Positions 11,231-25,622 of a DNA stretch of 64,000 bases are shown here, piece after piece. Position 1 is the first letter of the stretch; the number at the start of each line of letters is the position of its first letter. The position numbers were made by a program, and so were the translations under genes. The DNA lies in assembly GCA_964057225.1 (NCBI GenBank), contig OZ059898.1, positions 16,965,267-17,029,266 on the forward strand, given 5' to 3'. The stretch is from Auanema rhodensis (taxonomy: Eukaryota > Nematoda > Chromadorea > Rhabditida > Rhabditidae). The notes below the pieces were generated by a model. That model saw nothing but the letters and a program-made list of their open reading frames with translations, ran no database searches and was not told where the DNA came from.

Positions 11231-14200
11231 CATTTTTCAAACGATCATAACTAATTTTTGTATTAAGCGTTTCTCAATGTAGTATAGTGCATTCGATGCG
11301 GATTTTCAAGCTGCGTCGATCTGTGTTATCAGATTTTCGTTAGCTTAAAAATGCACCGAGATATCAACTGATATAAGTTCACACTTATATCCTCGATTTT
11401 CACCCTGAAGAATTAATTTTTTCGTTGAATAACATTGTCCATCGTCTTTGCCTTGAAAAAAGGAATCTAAAAACATCTACTTTTTGCTAAATTATTCTGA
11501 AATTTTTCGAAAAAATTTTTGTCAAAATGTTTTTGGAAGCAATGTTGAGTGTACATGGAAACTCAACATACACTAATGCATCATTTTTCAAACGATCATA
11601 ACTAATTTTTGTATTAAGCGTTTCTTAATGTAGTATAGTGCATTCGATGCGGATTTTCAAGCTGCGTCGATCTGTGTTATGAGATTTGCGCTAGCTTAAA
11701 AATGCACCGAGATATCAACTGATATAAGTTCACACATATATACTCGATTTTCACCCTGAAGAATTAATTTTTTCGTTGAATAACATTGTCCATCGTCTTT
11801 GCTTTGAAAAAAGGAATCTAAAAACATCTACTTTTTGCTAAATTATTCTGAAATTTTTCGAAAAAATTTTTGTCAAAATGTTTTTGGAAGCAATGTTGAG
11901 TGTACATGGAAACTCAACATACACTAATGCATCATTTTTCAAACGATCATAACTAATTTTTGTATTAAGCGTTTCTCAATGTAGTATAGTGCATTCGATG
12001 CGGATTTTTAAGCTGCGTCGATCTGTGTTATGAGATTTGCGCTAGCTTAAAAATGCACCGAGATATCAACTGATATAAGTTCACACTTATATCCTCGATT
12101 TTCACCCTGAAGAATTAATTTTTTCGTTGAATAACATTGTCCATCGTCTTTGCTTTGAAAAAAGGAATCTAAAAACTTCTATTTTTTGCTAAATTATTTT
12201 GAAATTTTTCGAAAAAATTTTTGTCAAAATGTTTTTGGAAGCAATGTTGAGTGTACATGGAAACTCAACATACACTAATGCATCATTTTTCAAAGGATCA
12301 TAACTAATTTTTGTATTAAGCGTTTCTTAATGTAGTATAGTGCATTCGATGCGGATTTTTAAACTGCGTCGATCTGTGTTATCAGATTTGCGCTAGCTTA
12401 AAAATGCACCGAGATATGAACTGATATAAGTTCACACTTATATCCTCGATTTTCACCCTGAAGAATTATTTTTTTCGTTGAATAACATTGTCCATCGTCT
12501 TTGCCTTGAAAAAAGAAATCTAAAAACATCTACTTTTTGCTAAATTATTCTGAAATTTTTCGAAAAAATTTTTGTCAAAATGTTTTTGGAAGCAATGTTG
12601 AGTGTACATGGAAACTCAACATACACTAATGCATCATTTTTCAAACGATCATAACTAATTTTTGTATTGAGCGTTTCTCAATGTAGTATAGTGCATTCGA
12701 TGCGGATTTTCAAGCTGCGTCGATCTGTGTTATCAGATTTTCGTTAGCTTAAAAATGCACCGAGATATCAACTGATATAAGTTCACACTTATATCCTCGA
12801 TTTTCACCCTGAAGAATTAATTTTTTCGTTGAATAACATTGTCCATCGTCTTTGCCTTGAAAAAAGGAATCTAAAAACATCTACTTTTTGCTAAATTATT
12901 CTGAAATTTTTCGAAAAAATTTTTGTCAAAATGTTTTTGGAAGCAATGTTGAGTGTACATGGAAACTCAACATACACTAATGCATCATTTTTCAAACGAT
13001 CATAACTAATTTTTGTATTAAGCGTTTCTCAATGTAGTATAGTGCATTCGATGCGGATTTTTAAGCTGCGTCGATCTGTGTTATCAGATTTGCGCTAGCT
13101 TAAAAATGCACCGAGATATGAACTGATATAAGTTCACACTTATATCCTCGATTTTCACCCTGAAGAATTATTTTTTTCGTTGAATAACATTGTCCATCGT
13201 CTTTGCCTTGAAAAAAGAAATCTAAAAACATCTACTTTTTGCTAAATTATTCTGAAATTTTTCGAAAAAATTTTTGTCAAAATGTTTTTGGAAGCAATGT
13301 TGAGTGTACATGGAAACTCAACATACACTAATGCATCATTTTTCAAACGATCATAACTAATTTTTGTATTAAGCGTTTCTCAATGTAGTATAGTGCATTT
13401 GATGCGGATTTTTAAGCTGCGTCGATCTGTGTTATCAAATTTGCGCTAGCTTAAAAATGCACCGAGATATCAACTGATATAAGTTCACACTTATATCCTC
13501 GATTTTCACCCTGAAGAAATAATTTTTTCGTTGAATAACATTGTCCATCGTCTTTGCCTTGAAAAAAGGAATCTAAAAACATCTACTTTTTGCTAAATTA
13601 TTCTGAAATTTTTCGAAAAAATTTTTGTCAAAATGTTTTTGGAAGCAATGTTGAGTGTACATGGAAACTCAACATACACTAATGCATCATTTTTCAAACG
13701 ATCATAACTAATTTTTGTATTAAGCGTTTCTCAATGTAGTATAGTGCATTCGATGCGGATTTTTAAACTGCGTCGATCTGTGTTATCAGATTTGCGCTAG
13801 CTTAAAAATGCACCGAGATATGAACTGATATAAGTTCACACTTATATCCTCGATTTTCACCCTGAAGAATTATTTTTTTCGTTGAATAACATTGTCCATC
13901 GTCTTTGCCTTGAAAAAAGAAATCTAAAAACATCTACTTTTTGCTAAATTATTCTGAAATTTTTCGAAAAAATTTTTGTCAAAATGTTTTTGGAAGCAAT
14001 GTTGAGTGTACATGGAAACTCAACATACACTAATGCATCATTTTTCAAACGATCATAACTAATTTTTGTATTAAGCGTTTCTCAATGTAGTATAGTGCAT
14101 TCGATGCGGATTTTCAAGCTGCGTCGATCTGTGTTATCAGATTTTTGCTAGCTTAAAAATGCACCGAGATATCAACTGATATAAGTTCACACTTATATCC

Positions 14201-17197
14201 TCGATTTTCACCCTGAAGAATTATTTTTTTCGTTGAATAACATTGTCCATCGTCTTTGCCTTGAAAAAAGGAATCTAAAAACATCTACTTTTTGCTAAAT
14301 TATTCTGAAATTTTTCGAAAAAATTTTTGTCAAAATGTTTTTGGAAGCAATGTTGAGTGTACATGGAAACTCAACATACACTAATGCATCATTTTTCAAA
14401 CGATCATAACTAATTTTTGTATTAAGCGTTTCTCAATGTAGTATAGTGCATTCGATGCGGATTTTTAAGCTGCGTCGATCTGTGTTATCAGATTTGCGCT
14501 AGCTTAAAAATGCACCGAGATATGAACTGATATAAGTTCACACTTATATCCTCGATTTTCACCCTGAAGAATTATTTTTTTCGTTGAATAACATTGTCCA
14601 TCGTCTTTGCCTTGAAAAAAGAAATCTAAAAACATCTACTTTTTGCTAAATTATTCTGAAATTTTTCGAAAAAATTTTTGTCAAAATGTTTTTGGAAGCA
14701 ATGTTGAGTGTACATGGAAACTCAACATACACTAATGCATCATTTTTCAAAGGATCATAACTAATTTTTGTATTAAGCGTTTCTCAATGTAGTATAGTGC
14801 ATTCGATGCCGATTTTCAAGCTGCGTCGATCTGTGTTATCAGATTTTCGCTAGCTTAAAAATGCACCGAGATATCAACTGATATAAGTTCACACTTATAT
14901 CCTCGATTTTCACCCTGAAGAATTAATTTTTTCGTTGAATAACATTGTCCATCGTCTTTGCTTTGAAAAAAGGAATCTAAAAACTTCTATTTTTTGCTAA
15001 ATTATTTTGAAATTTTTCGAAAAAATTTTTGTCAAAATGTTTTTGGAAGCAATGTTGAGTGTACATGTAAACTCAACATACACTAATGCACCATTTTTCA
15101 AACAATCATAACTAATTTTTGTATTAAGCGTTTTTCAATGTAGTATAGTGCATTTGATGCGGATTTTTAAGCTGCGTCGATCTGTGTTATCAAATTTGCG
15201 CTAGCTTAAAAATGCACCGAGATATCAACTGATATAAGTTCACACTTATATCCTCGATTTTCACCCTGAAGAAATGATTTTTTCGTTGAATAACATTGTC
15301 CATCGTCTTTGCCTCGAAAAAAGGAATCTAAAAACATCTACTTTTTGCTAAATTATTCTGAAATTTTTCGAAAAAATTTTTGTCAAAATGTTTTTGGAAG
15401 CAATGTTGAGTGTACATGAAAACTCAACATACACTAATGCATCATTTTTCAAACGATCATAACTAATTTTTGTATTAAGCGTTTCTCAATGTAGTATAGT
15501 GCATTCGATGCGGATTTTTAAGCTGCGTCGATCTGTGTTATCAGATTTGCGCTAGCTTAAAAATGCACCGAGATATCAACTGATATAAGTTCACACTTAT
15601 ATCCTCGATTTTCACCCTGAAGAATTATTTTTTTCGTTGAATAACATTGTCCATCGTCTTTGCCTTGAAAAAAGGAATCTAAAAACATCTACTTTTTGCT
15701 AAATTATTCTGAAATTTTTCGAAAAAATTTTTGTCAAAATGTTTTTGGAAGCAATTTTGAGTGTACATGGAAACTCAACATACACTAATGCATCATTTTT
15801 CAAACGATCATAACTAATTTTTGTATTAAGCGTTTCTCAATGTAGTATAGTGCATTTGATGCGGATTTTTAAGCTGCGTCGATCTGTGTTATCAAATTTG
15901 CGCTAGCTTAAAAATGCACCGAGATATCAACTGATATAAGTTCACACTTATATCCTCGATTTTCACCCTGAAGAAATAATTTTTTCGTTGAATAACATTG
16001 TCCATCGTCTTTGCCTTGAAAAAAGGAATCTAAAAACATCTACTTTTTGCTAAATTATTCTGAAATTTTTCGAAAAAATTTTTGTCAAAATGTTTTTGGA
16101 AGCAATGTTGAGTGTACATGGAAACTCAACATACACTAATGCATCATTTTTCAAACGATCATAACTAATTTTTGTATTAAGCGTTTCTCAATGTAGTATA
16201 GTGCATTCGATGCGGATTTTTAAACTGCGTCGATCTGTGTTATCAGATTTGCGCTAGCTTAAAAATGCACCGAGATATGAACTGATATAAGTTCACACTT
16301 ATATCCTCGATTTTCACCCTGAAGAATTATTTTTTTCGTTGAATAACATTGTCCATCGTCTTTGCCTTGAAAAAAGAAATCTAAAAACATCTACTTTTTG
16401 CTAAATTATTCTGAAATTTTTCGAAAAAATTTTTGTCAAAATGTTTTTGGAAGCAATGTTGAGTGTACATGGAAACTCAACATACACTAATGCATCATTT
16501 TTCAAACGATCATAACTAATTTTTGTATTAAGCGTTTCTCAATGTAGTATAGTGCATTCGATGCGGATTTTCAAGCTGCGTCGATCTGTGTTATCAGATT
16601 TGCGCTAGCTTAAAAATGCACCGAGATATGAACTGATATAAGTTCACACTTATATCCTCGATTTTCACCCTGAAGAATTATTTTTTTCGTTGAATAACAT
16701 TGTCCATCGTCTTTGCCTTGAAGAAAGAAATCTAAAAACATCTACTTTTTGCTAAATTATTCTGAAATTTTTCGAAAAAATTTTTGTCAAAATGTTTTTG
16801 GAAGCAATGTTGAGTGTACATGGAAACTCAACATACACTAATGCATCATTTTTCAAACGATCATAACTAATTTTTGTATTAAGCGTTTCTCAATGTAGTA
16901 TAGTGCATTCGATGCGGATTTTCAAGCTGCGTCGATCTGTGTTATCAGATTTTCGCTAGCTTAAAAATGCACCGAGATATGAACTGATATAAGTTCACAC
17001 TTATATCCTCGATTTTCACCCTGAAGAATTATTTTTTTCGTTGAATAACATTGTCCATCGTCTTTGCCTTGAAAAAAGAAATCTAAAAACATCTACTTTT
17101 TGCTAAATTATTCTGAAATTTTTCGAAAAAATTTTTGTCAAAATGTTTTTGGAAGCAATGTTGAGTGTACATGGAAACTCAACATACACTAATGCAT
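11231..17197. repeat. 17-mer HOR (5967 bp), copy 1
   Basis: Monomer order: C, H (T45, ACATATATAC), H, B (CAAAGG, T45), C, E, A, B, a variant with ATTTTTGCTAG (14039), E, F with H-like tail (14741), marked A (15092), I (15443), A (15794), B (16145), D/E-like hybrid (16496), G (16847). The first fourteen are found again 5967 bp downstream with the same rare variants. The last three monomers have no counterpart because the second copy stops short. Confidence 0.9.
14741..16144. repeat. Marked four-monomer cassette F/H-A-I-A
   Basis: 14741 has GATGCCG, GCTTTG, CTTCTATTTTTT and ends CATGTAAACT. 15092 begins ACCATTTTT, has TTTTTCAATG, T64, GAAATGATTT and CCTCGAAAA. 15443 is class I and 15794 class A. 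The same cassette is at 20708-22111, and an older relative at 702-1753 has the same CATGTAAACT and ACCATTTTT marks with a different first half. Confidence 0.85.
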
Positions 17198-20100
17198 CAT
17201 TTTTCAAACGATCATAACTAATTTTTGTATTAAGCGTTTCTCAATGTAGTATAGTGCATTCGATGCGGATTTTCAAGCTGCGTCGATCTGTGTTATCAGA
17301 TTTTCGTTAGCTTAAAAATGCACCGAGATATCAACTGATATAAGTTCACACTTATATCCTCGATTTTCACCCTGAAGAATTAATTTTTTCGTTGAATAAC
17401 ATTGTCCATCGTCTTTGCCTTGAAAAAAGGAATCTAAAAACATCTACTTTTTGCTAAATTATTCTGAAATTTTTCGAAAAAATTTTTGTCAAAATGTTTT
17501 TGGAAGCAATGTTGAGTGTACATGGAAACTCAACATACACTAATGCATCATTTTTCAAACGATCATAACTAATTTTTGTATTAAGCGTTTCTTAATGTAG
17601 TATAGTGCATTCGATGCGGATTTTCAAGCTGCGTCGATCTGTGTTATGAGATTTGCGCTAGCTTAAAAATGCACCGAGATATCAACTGATATAAGTTCAC
17701 ACATATATACTCGATTTTCACCCTGAAGAATTAATTTTTTCGTTGAATAACATTGTCCATCGTCTTTGCTTTGAAAAAAGGAATCTAAAAACATCTACTT
17801 TTTGCTAAATTATTCTGAAATTTTTCGAAAAAATTTTTGTCAAAATGTTTTTGGAAGCAATGTTGAGTGTACATGGAAACTCAACATACACTAATGCATC
17901 ATTTTTCAAACGATCATAACTAATTTTTGTATTAAGCGTTTCTCAATGTAGTATAGTGCATTCGATGCGGATTTTTAAGCTGCGTCGATCTGTGTTATGA
18001 GATTTGCGCTAGCTTAAAAATGCACCGAGATATCAACTGATATAAGTTCACACTTATATCCTCGATTTTCACCCTGAAGAATTAATTTTTTCGTTGAATA
18101 ACATTGTCCATCGTCTTTGCTTTGAAAAAAGGAATCTAAAAACTTCTATTTTTTGCTAAATTATTTTGAAATTTTTCGAAAAAATTTTTGTCAAAATGTT
18201 TTTGGAAGCAATGTTGAGTGTACATGGAAACTCAACATACACTAATGCATCATTTTTCAAAGGATCATAACTAATTTTTGTATTAAGCGTTTCTTAATGT
18301 AGTATAGTGCATTCGATGCGGATTTTTGAGCTGCGTCGATCTGTGTTATCAGATTTGCGCTAGCTTAAAAATGTACCGAGATATGAACTGATATAAGTTC
18401 ACACTTATATCCTCGATTTTCACCCTGAAGAATTATTTTTTTCGTTGAATAACATTGTCCATCGTCTTTGCCTTGAAAAAAGAAATCTAAAAACATCTAC
18501 TTTTTGCTAAATTATTCTGAAATTTTTCGAAAAAATTTTTGTCAAAATGTTTTTGGAAGCAATGTTGAGTGTACATGGAAACTCAACATACACTAATGCA
18601 TCATTTTTCAAACGATCATAACTAATTTTTGTATTAAGCGTTTCTCAATGTAGTATAGTGCATTCGATGCGGATTTTCAAGCTGCGTCGATCTGTGTTAT
18701 CAGATTTTCGTTAGCTTAAAAATGCACCGAGATATCAACTGATATAAGTTCACACTTATATCCTCGATTTTCACCCTGAAGAATTAATTTTTTCGTTGAA
18801 TAACATTGTCCATCGTCTTTGCCTTGAAAAAAGGAATCTAAAAACATCTACTTTTTGCTAAATTATTCTGAAATTTTTCGAAAAAATTTTTGTCAAAATG
18901 TTTTTGGAAGCAATGTTGAGTGTACATGGAAACTCAACATACACTAATGCATCATTTTTCAAACGATCATAACTAATTTTTGTATTAAGCGTTTCTCAAT
19001 GTAGTATAGTGCATTCGATGCGGATTTTTAAGCTGCGTCGATCTGTGTTATCAGATTTGCGCTAGCTTAAAAATGCACCGAGATATGAACTGATATAAGT
19101 TCACACTTATATCCTCGATTTTCACCCTGAAGAATTATTTTTTTCGTTGAATAACATTGTCCATCGTCTTTGCCTTGAAAAAAGAAATCTAAAAACATCT
19201 ACTTTTTGCTAAATTATTCTGAAATTTTTCGAAAAAATTTTTGTCAAAATGTTTTTGGAAGCAATGTTGAGTGTACATGGAAACTCAACATACACTAATG
19301 CATCATTTTTCAAACGATCATAACTAATTTTTGTATTAAGCGTTTCTCAATGTAGTATAGTGCATTTGATGCGGATTTTTAAGCTGCGTCGATCTGTGTT
19401 ATCAAATTTGCGCTAGCTTAAAAATGCACCGAGATATCAACTGATATAAGTTCACACTTATATCCTCGATTTTCACCCTGAAGAAATAATTTTTTCGTTG
19501 AATAACATTGTCCATCGTCTTTGCCTTGAAAAAAGGAATCTAAAAACATCTACTTTTTGCTAAATTATTCTGAAATTTTTCGAAAAAATTTTTGTCAAAA
19601 TGTTTTTGGAAGCAATGTTGAGTGTACATGGAAACTCAACATACACTAATGCATCATTTTTCAAACGATCATAACTAATTTTTGTATTAAGCGTTTCTCA
19701 ATGTAGTATAGTGCATTCGATGCGGATTTTTAAACTGCGTCGATCTGTGTTATCAGATTTGCGCTAGCTTAAAAATGCACCGAGATATGAACTGATATAA
19801 GTTCACACTTATATCCTCGATTTTCACCCTGAAGAATTATTTTTTTCGTTGAATAACATTGTCCATCGTCTTTGCCTTGAAAAAAGAAATCTAAAAACAT
19901 CTACTTTTTGCTAAATTATTCTGAAATTTTTCGAAAAAATTTTTGTCAAAATGTTTTTGGAAGCAATGTTGAGTGTACATGGAAACTCAACATACACTAA
20001 TGCATCATTTTTCAAACGATCATAACTAATTTTTGTATTAAGCGTTTCTCAATGTAGTATAGTGCATTCGATGCGGATTTTCAAGCTGCGTCGATCTGTG

Positions 20101-22111
20101 TTATCAGATTTTTGCTAGCTTAAAAATGCACCGAGATATCAACTGATATAAGTTCACACTTATATCCTCGATTTTCACCCTGAAGAATTATTTTTTTCGT
20201 TGAATAACATTGTCCATCGTCTTTGCCTTGAAAAAAGGAATCTAAAAACATCTACTTTTTGCTAAATTATTCTGAAATTTTTCGAAAAAATTTTTGTCAA
20301 AATGTTTTTGGAAGCAATGTTGAGTGTACATGGAAACTCAACATACACTAATGCATCATTTTTCAAACGATCATAACTAATTTTTGTATTAAGCGTTTCT
20401 CAATGTAGTATAGTGCATTCGATGCGGATTTTTAAGCTGCGTCGATCTGTGTTATCAGATTTGCGCTAGCTTAAAAATGCACCGAGATATGAACTGATAT
20501 AAGTTCACACTTATATCCTCGATTTTCACCCTGAAGAATTATTTTTTTCGTTGAATAACATTGTCCATCGTCTTTGCCTTGAAAAAAGAAATCTAAAAAC
20601 ATCTACTTTTTGCTAAATTATTCTGAAATTTTTCGAAAAAATTTTTGTCAAAATGTTTTTGGAAGCAATGTTGAGTGTACATGGAAACTCAACATACACT
20701 AATGCATCATTTTTCAAAGGATCATAACTAATTTTTGTATTAAGCGTTTCTCAATGTAGTATAGTGCATTCGATGCCGATTTTCAAGCTGCGTCGATCTG
20801 TGTTATCAGATTTTCGCTAGCTTAAAAATGCACCGAGATATCAACTGATATAAGTTCACACTTATATCCTCGATTTTCACCCTGAAGAATTAATTTTTTT
20901 GTTGAATAACATTGTCCATCGTCTTTGCTTTGAAAAAAGGAATCTAAAAACTTCTATTTTTTGCTAAATTATTTTGAAATTTTTCGAAAAAATTTTTGTC
21001 AAAATGTTTTTGGAAGCAATGTTGAGTGTACATGTAAACTCAACATACACTAATGCACCATTTTTCAAACAATCATAACTAATTTTTGTATTAAGCGTTT
21101 TTCAATGTAGTATAGTGCATTTGATGCGGATTTTTAAGCTGCGTCGATCTGTGTTATCAAATTTGCGCTAGCTTAAAAATGCACCGAGATATCAACTGAT
21201 ATAAGTTCACACTTATATCCTCGATTTTCACCCTGAAGAAATGATTTTTTCGTTGAATAACATTGTCCATCGTCTTTGCCTCGAAAAAAGGAATCTAAAA
21301 ACATCTACTTTTTGCTAAATTATTCTGAAATTTTTCGAAAAAATTTTTGTCAAAATGTTTTTGGAAGCAATGTTGAGTGTACATGGAAACTCAACATACA
21401 CTAATGCATCATTTTTCAAACGATCATAACTAATTTTTGTATTAAGCGTTTCTCAATGTAGTATAGTGCATTCGATGCGGATTTTTAAGCTGCGTCGATC
21501 TGTGTTATCAGATTTGCGCTAGCTTAAAAATGCACCGAGATATCAACTGATATAAGTTCACACTTATATCCTCGATTTTCACCCTGAAGAATTATTTTTT
21601 TCGTTGAATAACATTGTCCATCGTCTTTGCCTTGAAAAAAGGAATCTAAAAACATCTACTTTTTGCTAAATTATTCTGAAATTTTTCGAAAAAATTTTTG
21701 TCAAAATGTTTTTGGAAGCAATTTTGAGTGTACATGGAAACTCAACATACACTAATGCATCATTTTTCAAACGATCATAACTAATTTTTGTATTAAGCGT
21801 TTCTCAATGTAGTATAGTGCATTTGATGCGGATTTTTAAGCTGCGTCGATCTGTGTTATCAAATTTGCGCTAGCTTAAAAATGCACCGAGATATCAACTG
21901 ATATAAGTTCACACTTATATCCTCGATTTTCACCCTGAAGAAATAATTTTTTCGTTGAATAACATTGTCCATCGTCTTTGCCTTGAAAAAAGGAATCTAA
22001 AAACATCTACTTTTTGCTAAATTATTCTGAAATTTTTCGAAAAAATTTTTGTCAAAATGTTTTTGGAAGCAATGTTGAGTGTACATGGAAACTCAACATA
22101 CACTAATGCAT
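17198..22111. repeat. 17-mer HOR, partial copy 2 (14 of 17 monomers)
   Basis: It repeats 11231-16144. Shared rare marks include ACATATATAC (11582/17549), CAAAGGATC (12284/18251), ATTTTTGCTAG (14039/20006), GATGCCG with CATGTAAACT (14741/20708), and GAAATGATTT with CCTCGAAAA (15092/21059). I noticed about six substitutions in 4914 bp, three of them in the 12284/18251 pair (TTTTTAAAC against TTTTTGAGC, GCACCG against GTACCG). At 22112 copy 2 continues with A where copy 1 has B, so the duplication ends there. Confidence 0.9.
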
Positions 22112-23164
22112 CATTTTTCAAACGATCATAACTAATTTTTGTATTAAGCGTTTCTCAATGTAGTATAGTGCATTTGATGCGGATTTTTAAGCTGCGTCGA
22201 TCTGTGTTATCAAATTTGCGCTAGCTTAAAAATGCACCGAGATATCAACTGATATAAGTTCACACTTATATCCTCGATTTTCACCCTGAAGAAATAATTT
22301 TTTCGTTGAATAACATTGTCCATCGTCTTTGCCTTGAAAAAAGGAATCTAAAAACATCTACTTTTTGCTAAATTATTCTGAAATTTTTCGAAAAAATTTT
22401 TGTCAAAATGTTTTTGGAAGCAATGTTGAGTGTACATGGAAACTCAACATACACTAATGCATCATTTTTCAAACGATCATAACTAATTTTTGTATTAAGC
22501 GTTTCTCAATGTAGTATAGTGCATTCGATGCGGATTTTTAAACTGCGTCGATCTGTGTTATCAGATTTGCGCTAGCTTAAAAATGCACCGAGATATGAAC
22601 TGATATAAGTTCACACTTATATCCTCGATTTTCACCCTGAAGAATTATTTTTTTCGTTGAATAACATTGTCTATCGTCTTTGCCTTGAAAAAAGAAATCT
22701 AAAAACATCTACTTTTTGCTAAATTATTCTGAAATTTTTCGAAAAAATTTTTGTCAAAATGTTTTTGGAAGCAATGTTGAGTGTACATGGAAACTCAACA
22801 TACACTAATGCATCATTTTTCAAACGATCATAACTAATTTTTGTATTAAGCGTTTCTCAATGTAGTATAGTGCATTCGATGCGGATTTTCAAGCTGCGTC
22901 GATCTGTGTTATCAGATTTTCGTTAGCTTAAAAATGCACCGAGATATCAACTGATATAAGTTCACACTTATATCCTCGATTTTCACCCTGAAGAATTAAT
23001 TTTTTCGTTGAATAACATTGTCCATCGTCTTTGCCTTGAAAAAAGGAATCTAAAAACATCTACTTTTTGCTAAATTATTTTGAAATTTTTCGAAAAAATT
23101 TTTGTCAAAATGTTTTTGGAAGCAATGTTGAGTGTACATGGAAACTCAACATACACTAATGCAT

Positions 23165-23516
23165 CATTTTTCAAACGATCATAACTAATTTTTGTATTAA
23201 GCGTTTCTCAATGTAGTATAGTGCATTTGATGCGGATTTTTAAGCTGCGTCGATCTGTGTTATCAAATTTGCGCTAGCTTAAAAATGCACCGAGATATCA
23301 ACTGATATAAGTTCACACTTATATCCTCTGATTTTCACCCTGAAGAAATAATTTTTTCGTTGAATAACATTGTCCATCGTCTTTGCCTTGAAAAAAGGAA
23401 TCTAAAAACATCTACTTTTTGCTAAATTATTCTGAAATTTTTCGAAAAAATTTTTGTCAAAATGTTTTTGGAAGCAATGTTGAGTGTACATGGAAACTCA
23501 ACATACACTAATGCAT
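23165..23516. repeat. 352-bp class A monomer
   Basis: One T is inserted in CCTCTGATTTT where other copies have CCTCGATTTT. No other copy in the window shows this insertion, so it is private and has not spread. Confidence 0.92.
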
Positions 23517-24920
23517 CATTTTTCAAACGATCATAACTAATTTTTGTATTAAGCGTTTCTCAATGTAGTATAGTGCATTCGATGCGGATTTTTAAACTGC
23601 GTCGATCTGTGTTATCAGATTTGCGCTAGCTTAAAAATGCACCGAGATATGAACTGATATAAGTTCACACTTATATCCTCGATTTTCACCCTGAAGAATT
23701 ATTTTTTTCGTTGAATAACATTGTCCATCGTCTTTGCCTTGAAAAAAGAAATCTAAAAACATCTACTTTTTGCTAAATTATTCTGAAATTTTTCGAAAAA
23801 ATTTTTGTCAAAATGTTTTTGGAAGCAATGTTGAGTGTACATGGAAACTCAACATACACTAATGCATCATTTTTCAAACGATCATAACTAATTTTTGTAT
23901 TAAGCGTTTCTCAATGTAGTATAGTGCATTCGATGCGGATTTTCAAGCTGCGTCGATCTGTGTTATCAGATTTGCGCTAGCTTAAAAATGCACCGAGATA
24001 TCAACTGATATAAGTTCACACTTATATCCTCGATTTTCACCCTGAAGAATTATTTTTTTCGTTGAATAACATTGTCCATCGTCTTTGCCTTGAAAAAAGG
24101 AATCTAAAAACATCTACTTTTTGCTAAATTATTCTGAAATTTTTCGAAAAAATTTTTGTCAAAATGTTTTTGGAAGCAATTTTGAGTGTACATGGAAACT
24201 CAACATACACTAATGCATCATTTTTCAAACGATCATAACTAATTTTTGTATTAAGCGTTTCTCAATGTAGTATAGTGCATTTGATGCGGATTTTTAAGCT
24301 GCGTCGATCTGTGTTATCAAATTTGCGCTAGCTTAAAAATGCACCGAGATATCAACTGATATAAGTTCACACTTATATCCTCGATTTTCACCCTGAAGAA
24401 ATAATTTTTTCGTTGAATAACATTGTCCATCGTCTTTGCCTTGAAAAAAGGAATCTAAAAACATCTACTTTTTGCTAAATTATTCTGAAATTTTTCGAAA
24501 AAATTTTTGTCAAAATGTTTTTGGAAGCAATGTTGAGTGTACATGGAAACTCAACATACACTAATGCATCATTTTTCAAACGATCATAACTAATTTTTGT
24601 ATTAAGCGTTTCTCAATGTAGTATAGTGCATTCGATGCGGATTTTTAAACTGCGTCGATCTGTGTTATCAGATTTGCGCTAGCTTAAAAATGCACCGAGA
24701 TATGAACTGATATAAGTTCACACTTATATCCTCGATTTTCACCCTGAAGAATTATTTTTTTCGTTGAATAACAATGTCTATCGTCTTTGCCTTGAAAAAA
24801 GGAATCTAAAAACATCTACTTTTTGCTAAATTATTCTGAAATTTTTCGAAAAAATTTTTGTCAAAATGTTTTTGGAAGCAATGTTGAGTGTACATGGAAA
24901 CTCAACATACACTAATGCAT

Positions 24921-25271
24921 CATTTTTCAAACGATCATAACTAATTTTTGTATTAAGCGTTTCTCAATGTAGTATAGTGCATTCGATGCGGATTTTTAAA
25001 CTGCGTCGATCTGTGTTATCAGATTTTCGTTAGCTTAAAAATGCACCGAGATATCAACTGATATAAGTTCACACTTATATCCTCGATTTTCACCCTGAAG
25101 AATTAATTTTTTCGTTGAATAACATTGTCCATCGTCTTTGCCTTGAAAAAAGGAATCTAAAAACATCTACTTTTTGCTAAATTATTCTGAAATTTTTCGA
25201 AAAAATTTTTGTCAAAATGTTTTTGGAAGCAATTTTGAGTGTACATGGAAACTCAACATACACTAATGCAT
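24921..25271. repeat. B/C hybrid monomer
   Basis: A80 marks class B at the left, but ATTTTCGTTAG (T107, T110), C135, AATTAATTT and G233 are class C. The switch lies between positions 80 and 107. It also carries the T at about 313 seen in class I. Confidence 0.82.
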
Positions 25272-25622
25272 CATTTTTCAAACGATCATAACTAATTTTT
25301 GTATTAAGCGTTTCTCAATGTAGTATAGTGCATTTGATGCGGATTTTTAAGCTGCGTCGATCTGTGTTATCAAATTTGCGCTAGCTTAAAAATGCACCGA
25401 GATATCAACTGATATAAGTTCACACTTATATCCTCGATTTTCACCCTGAAGAAATAATTTTTTCGTTGAATAACATTGTCCATCGTCTTTGCCTTGAAAA
25501 AAGGAATCTAAAAACATCTACTTTTTGCTAAATTATTCTGAAATTTTTCGAAAAAATTTTTGTCAAAATGTTTTTGGAAGCAATGTTGAGTGTACATGGA
25601 AACTCAACATACACTAATGCAT

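Larger units (their letters stand above)
22112..25622. repeat. Mixed segment, ten monomers
   Basis: Starts: 22112 A, 22463 B with T210, 22814 C, 23165 A (352 bp), 23517 B, 23868 D/I-like (C77, G107, C135, T186, T at about 313), 24219 A, 24570 B with G233 and ACAATGTC, 24921 B/C hybrid, 25272 A. The run 23517-24920 matches 30537-31940, 7020 bp away. Confidence 0.82.
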
